NCBI GenBank assembly: GCA_050949085.1
Contig: JBMNFB010000005.1
Location: forward strand, 1-24,321
DNA length: 24,321 bases
Direction: 5' to 3'
Origin: JBMNFB01 sp050949085
GTDB lineage: Bacteria; Bacillota; UBA994; UBA5500
Each line of letters opens with the position of its first letter. The first letter of the stretch is position 1. The position numbers and the translations under genes were made by a program. Below are positions 24,001 to 24,321 of the stretch, piece by piece. The notes below the pieces were generated by a model that ran no database searches, had not been told where the DNA came from, and saw only the letters and a list, made by a program, of their open reading frames with translations.

Positions 24001-24321
24001 GCAGCTGGGTGAAGAGTATGGCCAGAAGTACCTGTATCTGCAGTTTAGGGACTCTAGCGGGCGGGAGAAATTGCTCACTGCCAGCATTGAGTATATCAGC
24101 GCCGAGCTGCCTGAGCCGACCGGCTATGGGTTAAGTACGAGCTTGGTCTGCGACGGGCATCCGCTGACAATCTGGGTAAAGAGCAGTCAGCAGGTGCAAG
24201 TCACGGCCAGGCTGCTGGATGCAGGGGGCAACCCACTAGGTAGCGAACTTACTCTGGCCCGTACAGGCCTGGAGTATGGCATCAGCACCTATTCGCGCAC
24301 GCTGACCATCGCAGCTGACCA
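21014..24321 (+). CDS. Giant exported protein with acidic region and Ig-like beta repeats (3' end outside window)
   Basis: The frame is open from ATG 21014, seven bases or so after GGAGGTGAT, to the end of the window, giving at least 1,102 residues. Residues 1-26 are a signal peptide (MRRKMGERLVALLLVLTMLF, then PGAISA). Residues about 47-150 are extremely rich in Glu, Asp, Pro and Gly (for example EEDPDSDLDDHPVEGSEEEP), like a disordered wall-spanning or spacer stretch. From about residue 170 the protein is beta-rich, with recurring G-x-Y-x-L strand signatures at residues 255 (GEYALRAV), 419 (GEYTVKL), 465 (GRYSLYF), 711 (GNYQLLAA) and 810 (GVYMLQLQ), as in stacked Ig-like or carbohydrate-binding sandwich domains. 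No catalytic motif or cell-wall anchor is seen in this part. It is probably a secreted or surface adhesin-like protein. Confidence 0.85.
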   Translation, partial: MRRKMGERLVALLLVLTMLFPGAISAAGINRLPRTHGEALVGMLEKRDLPETEESLAPPGELPAEPSGPDLAAGQGDQQEPEEDPDSDLDDHPVEGSEEEPGEPAADPQDPSAPGDESGEPPAEEEAEADEPAGETPQEPVGEVDYDPLDPAGALPDQQQLLAEQLLAEMAAIGSESSTIIVNDIEKYWHVDQVLPFSAYQEVIVDLGEALGGVAALITMEDASGQVVGLSDTKISGSNGYITAAWAAPAGLRPGEYALRAVADGTVFPGWDHELEVTDQLLVTGRSWRGVDRAAWVEGDAAVLIEVTVFGAEDPDELSLTLQHPDDGATVFVHTEGEWLGKTAHGASHFVYRLEAVDGYLAESSEVLYDLVIESANQEPLLTEAYQVWTDYGTRFSQIEIVDAAVAKICADLVNFPAGEYTVKLEAADEYYNWYPLDERTVDYDGSGRLVLQFTDQGKPLCLTGRYSLYFTRGSFELSEQFTIENSIASLPERYEAAVLTDSNTASLQAGQTIEVSGHIANLGPGPVQLELVEVDELGRVQQRVPDLQPMAMVASVAYHPLAYRFINYYQVQGSFTVPADLSEDQDYRWLITCNNLSGESRGLLSPISMRTDAATAPSIWEMTVVGAPVSSAEQSGGHQGPQMTYSIGLDTTSFMVGMYEPQGIVDLDLLTVSLQGSGGNNVGSLRADSVVGGVDEITCLLDIESPLQTGNYQLLAAYGGEQFAAATVRVVEQAFLMGDWFYHVDGLRCFASDSSFTLSFDAGLNIDPTDFAVTLRPADGGDAVVPAITFSQDGLRLDVKCDSPVTLSGVYMLQLQYAGQPAQTVDYSGTVVDILPLAICFAPSGRVMQVITEDGQYVLQGSGFAAGSSYTAVFYRAADPFDRLGGAVQLTRRSDSELILDAAALPADWKGKSQVMVASDGVPLPVTQELTVILQPSELPVIDPMVTVNDGAAFTFEPQVTVSVSPGTYSEMRYAASQSALANASYQPVSGSFNWQLGEEYGQKYLYLQFRDSSGREKLLTASIEYISAELPEPTGYGLSTSLVCDGHPLTIWVKSSQQVQVTARLLDAGGNPLGSELTLARTGLEYGISTYSRTLTIAAD

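Noticed and set aside
1..24321. CRISPR array or tandem repeat cluster
   Set aside because: No regularly spaced direct repeats were seen; the only long direct repeat is the riboswitch cassette pair.

Overview
The window looks like chromosome from a moderately GC-rich, endospore-forming Firmicute, probably of the class Clostridia. The evidence is an alpha/beta-type small acid-soluble spore protein behind a sigma-G-like promoter, a GerMN-domain protein, Gram-positive Shine-Dalgarno sites (AAGGAGG, GGAGGTGAT) with frequent TTG and GTG starts, a Bacillus-type pyruvate kinase with an extra C-terminal phosphotransfer domain, and a ykkC-family riboswitch arrangement.

Layout. (1) Positions 1-520: the 3' end of a GerMN-domain gene and its terminator. 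(2) Positions about 590-9180: an accessory, decay-rich island. It holds two related cassettes (about 886-1832 and 6443-7153). Each has a sigma-A promoter, a ykkC-family riboswitch with an overlapping terminator, and the start of a COG4586-type ABC exporter ATPase. Both genes are broken, while both leaders look intact. Between and beside the cassettes lie a two-gene secreted operon (an unknown exported protein with a TTG start, and a membrane-anchored PQQ-type beta-propeller), a secreted unknown protein (7252-8496) with a decayed paralogue on the opposite strand (4592-4908), a small membrane-anchored protein, a 5'-truncated IS110 transposase and a frameshifted 3' remnant of a DNA methyltransferase. 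(3) Positions 9392-12426: conserved metabolism, with divergent pyruvate kinase and threonine synthase genes. (4) Positions 12427-16044: an MFS transporter pseudogene, a lipoprotein and a CCA-adding-type nucleotidyltransferase. (5) Positions 16188-18400: the SASP gene, then a long ORF that appears to be an in-frame chimera of a GNAT acetyltransferase and the C-terminal part of an AbgB-like M20 amidohydrolase. (6) Positions 18552-24321: an MFS-LuxR fusion protein, a zinc-ribbon membrane protein, and the first 1,102 residues of a very large exported protein with an acidic Pro/Glu/Asp-rich segment followed by beta-rich repeats; this gene runs off the window.

How the parts relate. Most intact genes are transcribed from their own promoters and closed by visible hairpins, so there is little operon structure beyond the tight 4205-to-1838 pair. 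The strongest unusual signals are the duplicated riboswitch leaders whose helices are kept while the downstream genes have collapsed, and the GNAT-M20 chimera that keeps an open frame but has lost its first metal-ligand segment. I did not find a convincing complete new defence or biosynthetic system. The best candidates for undescribed biology are the secreted propeller operon with its 16-bp palindrome and the giant surface protein.
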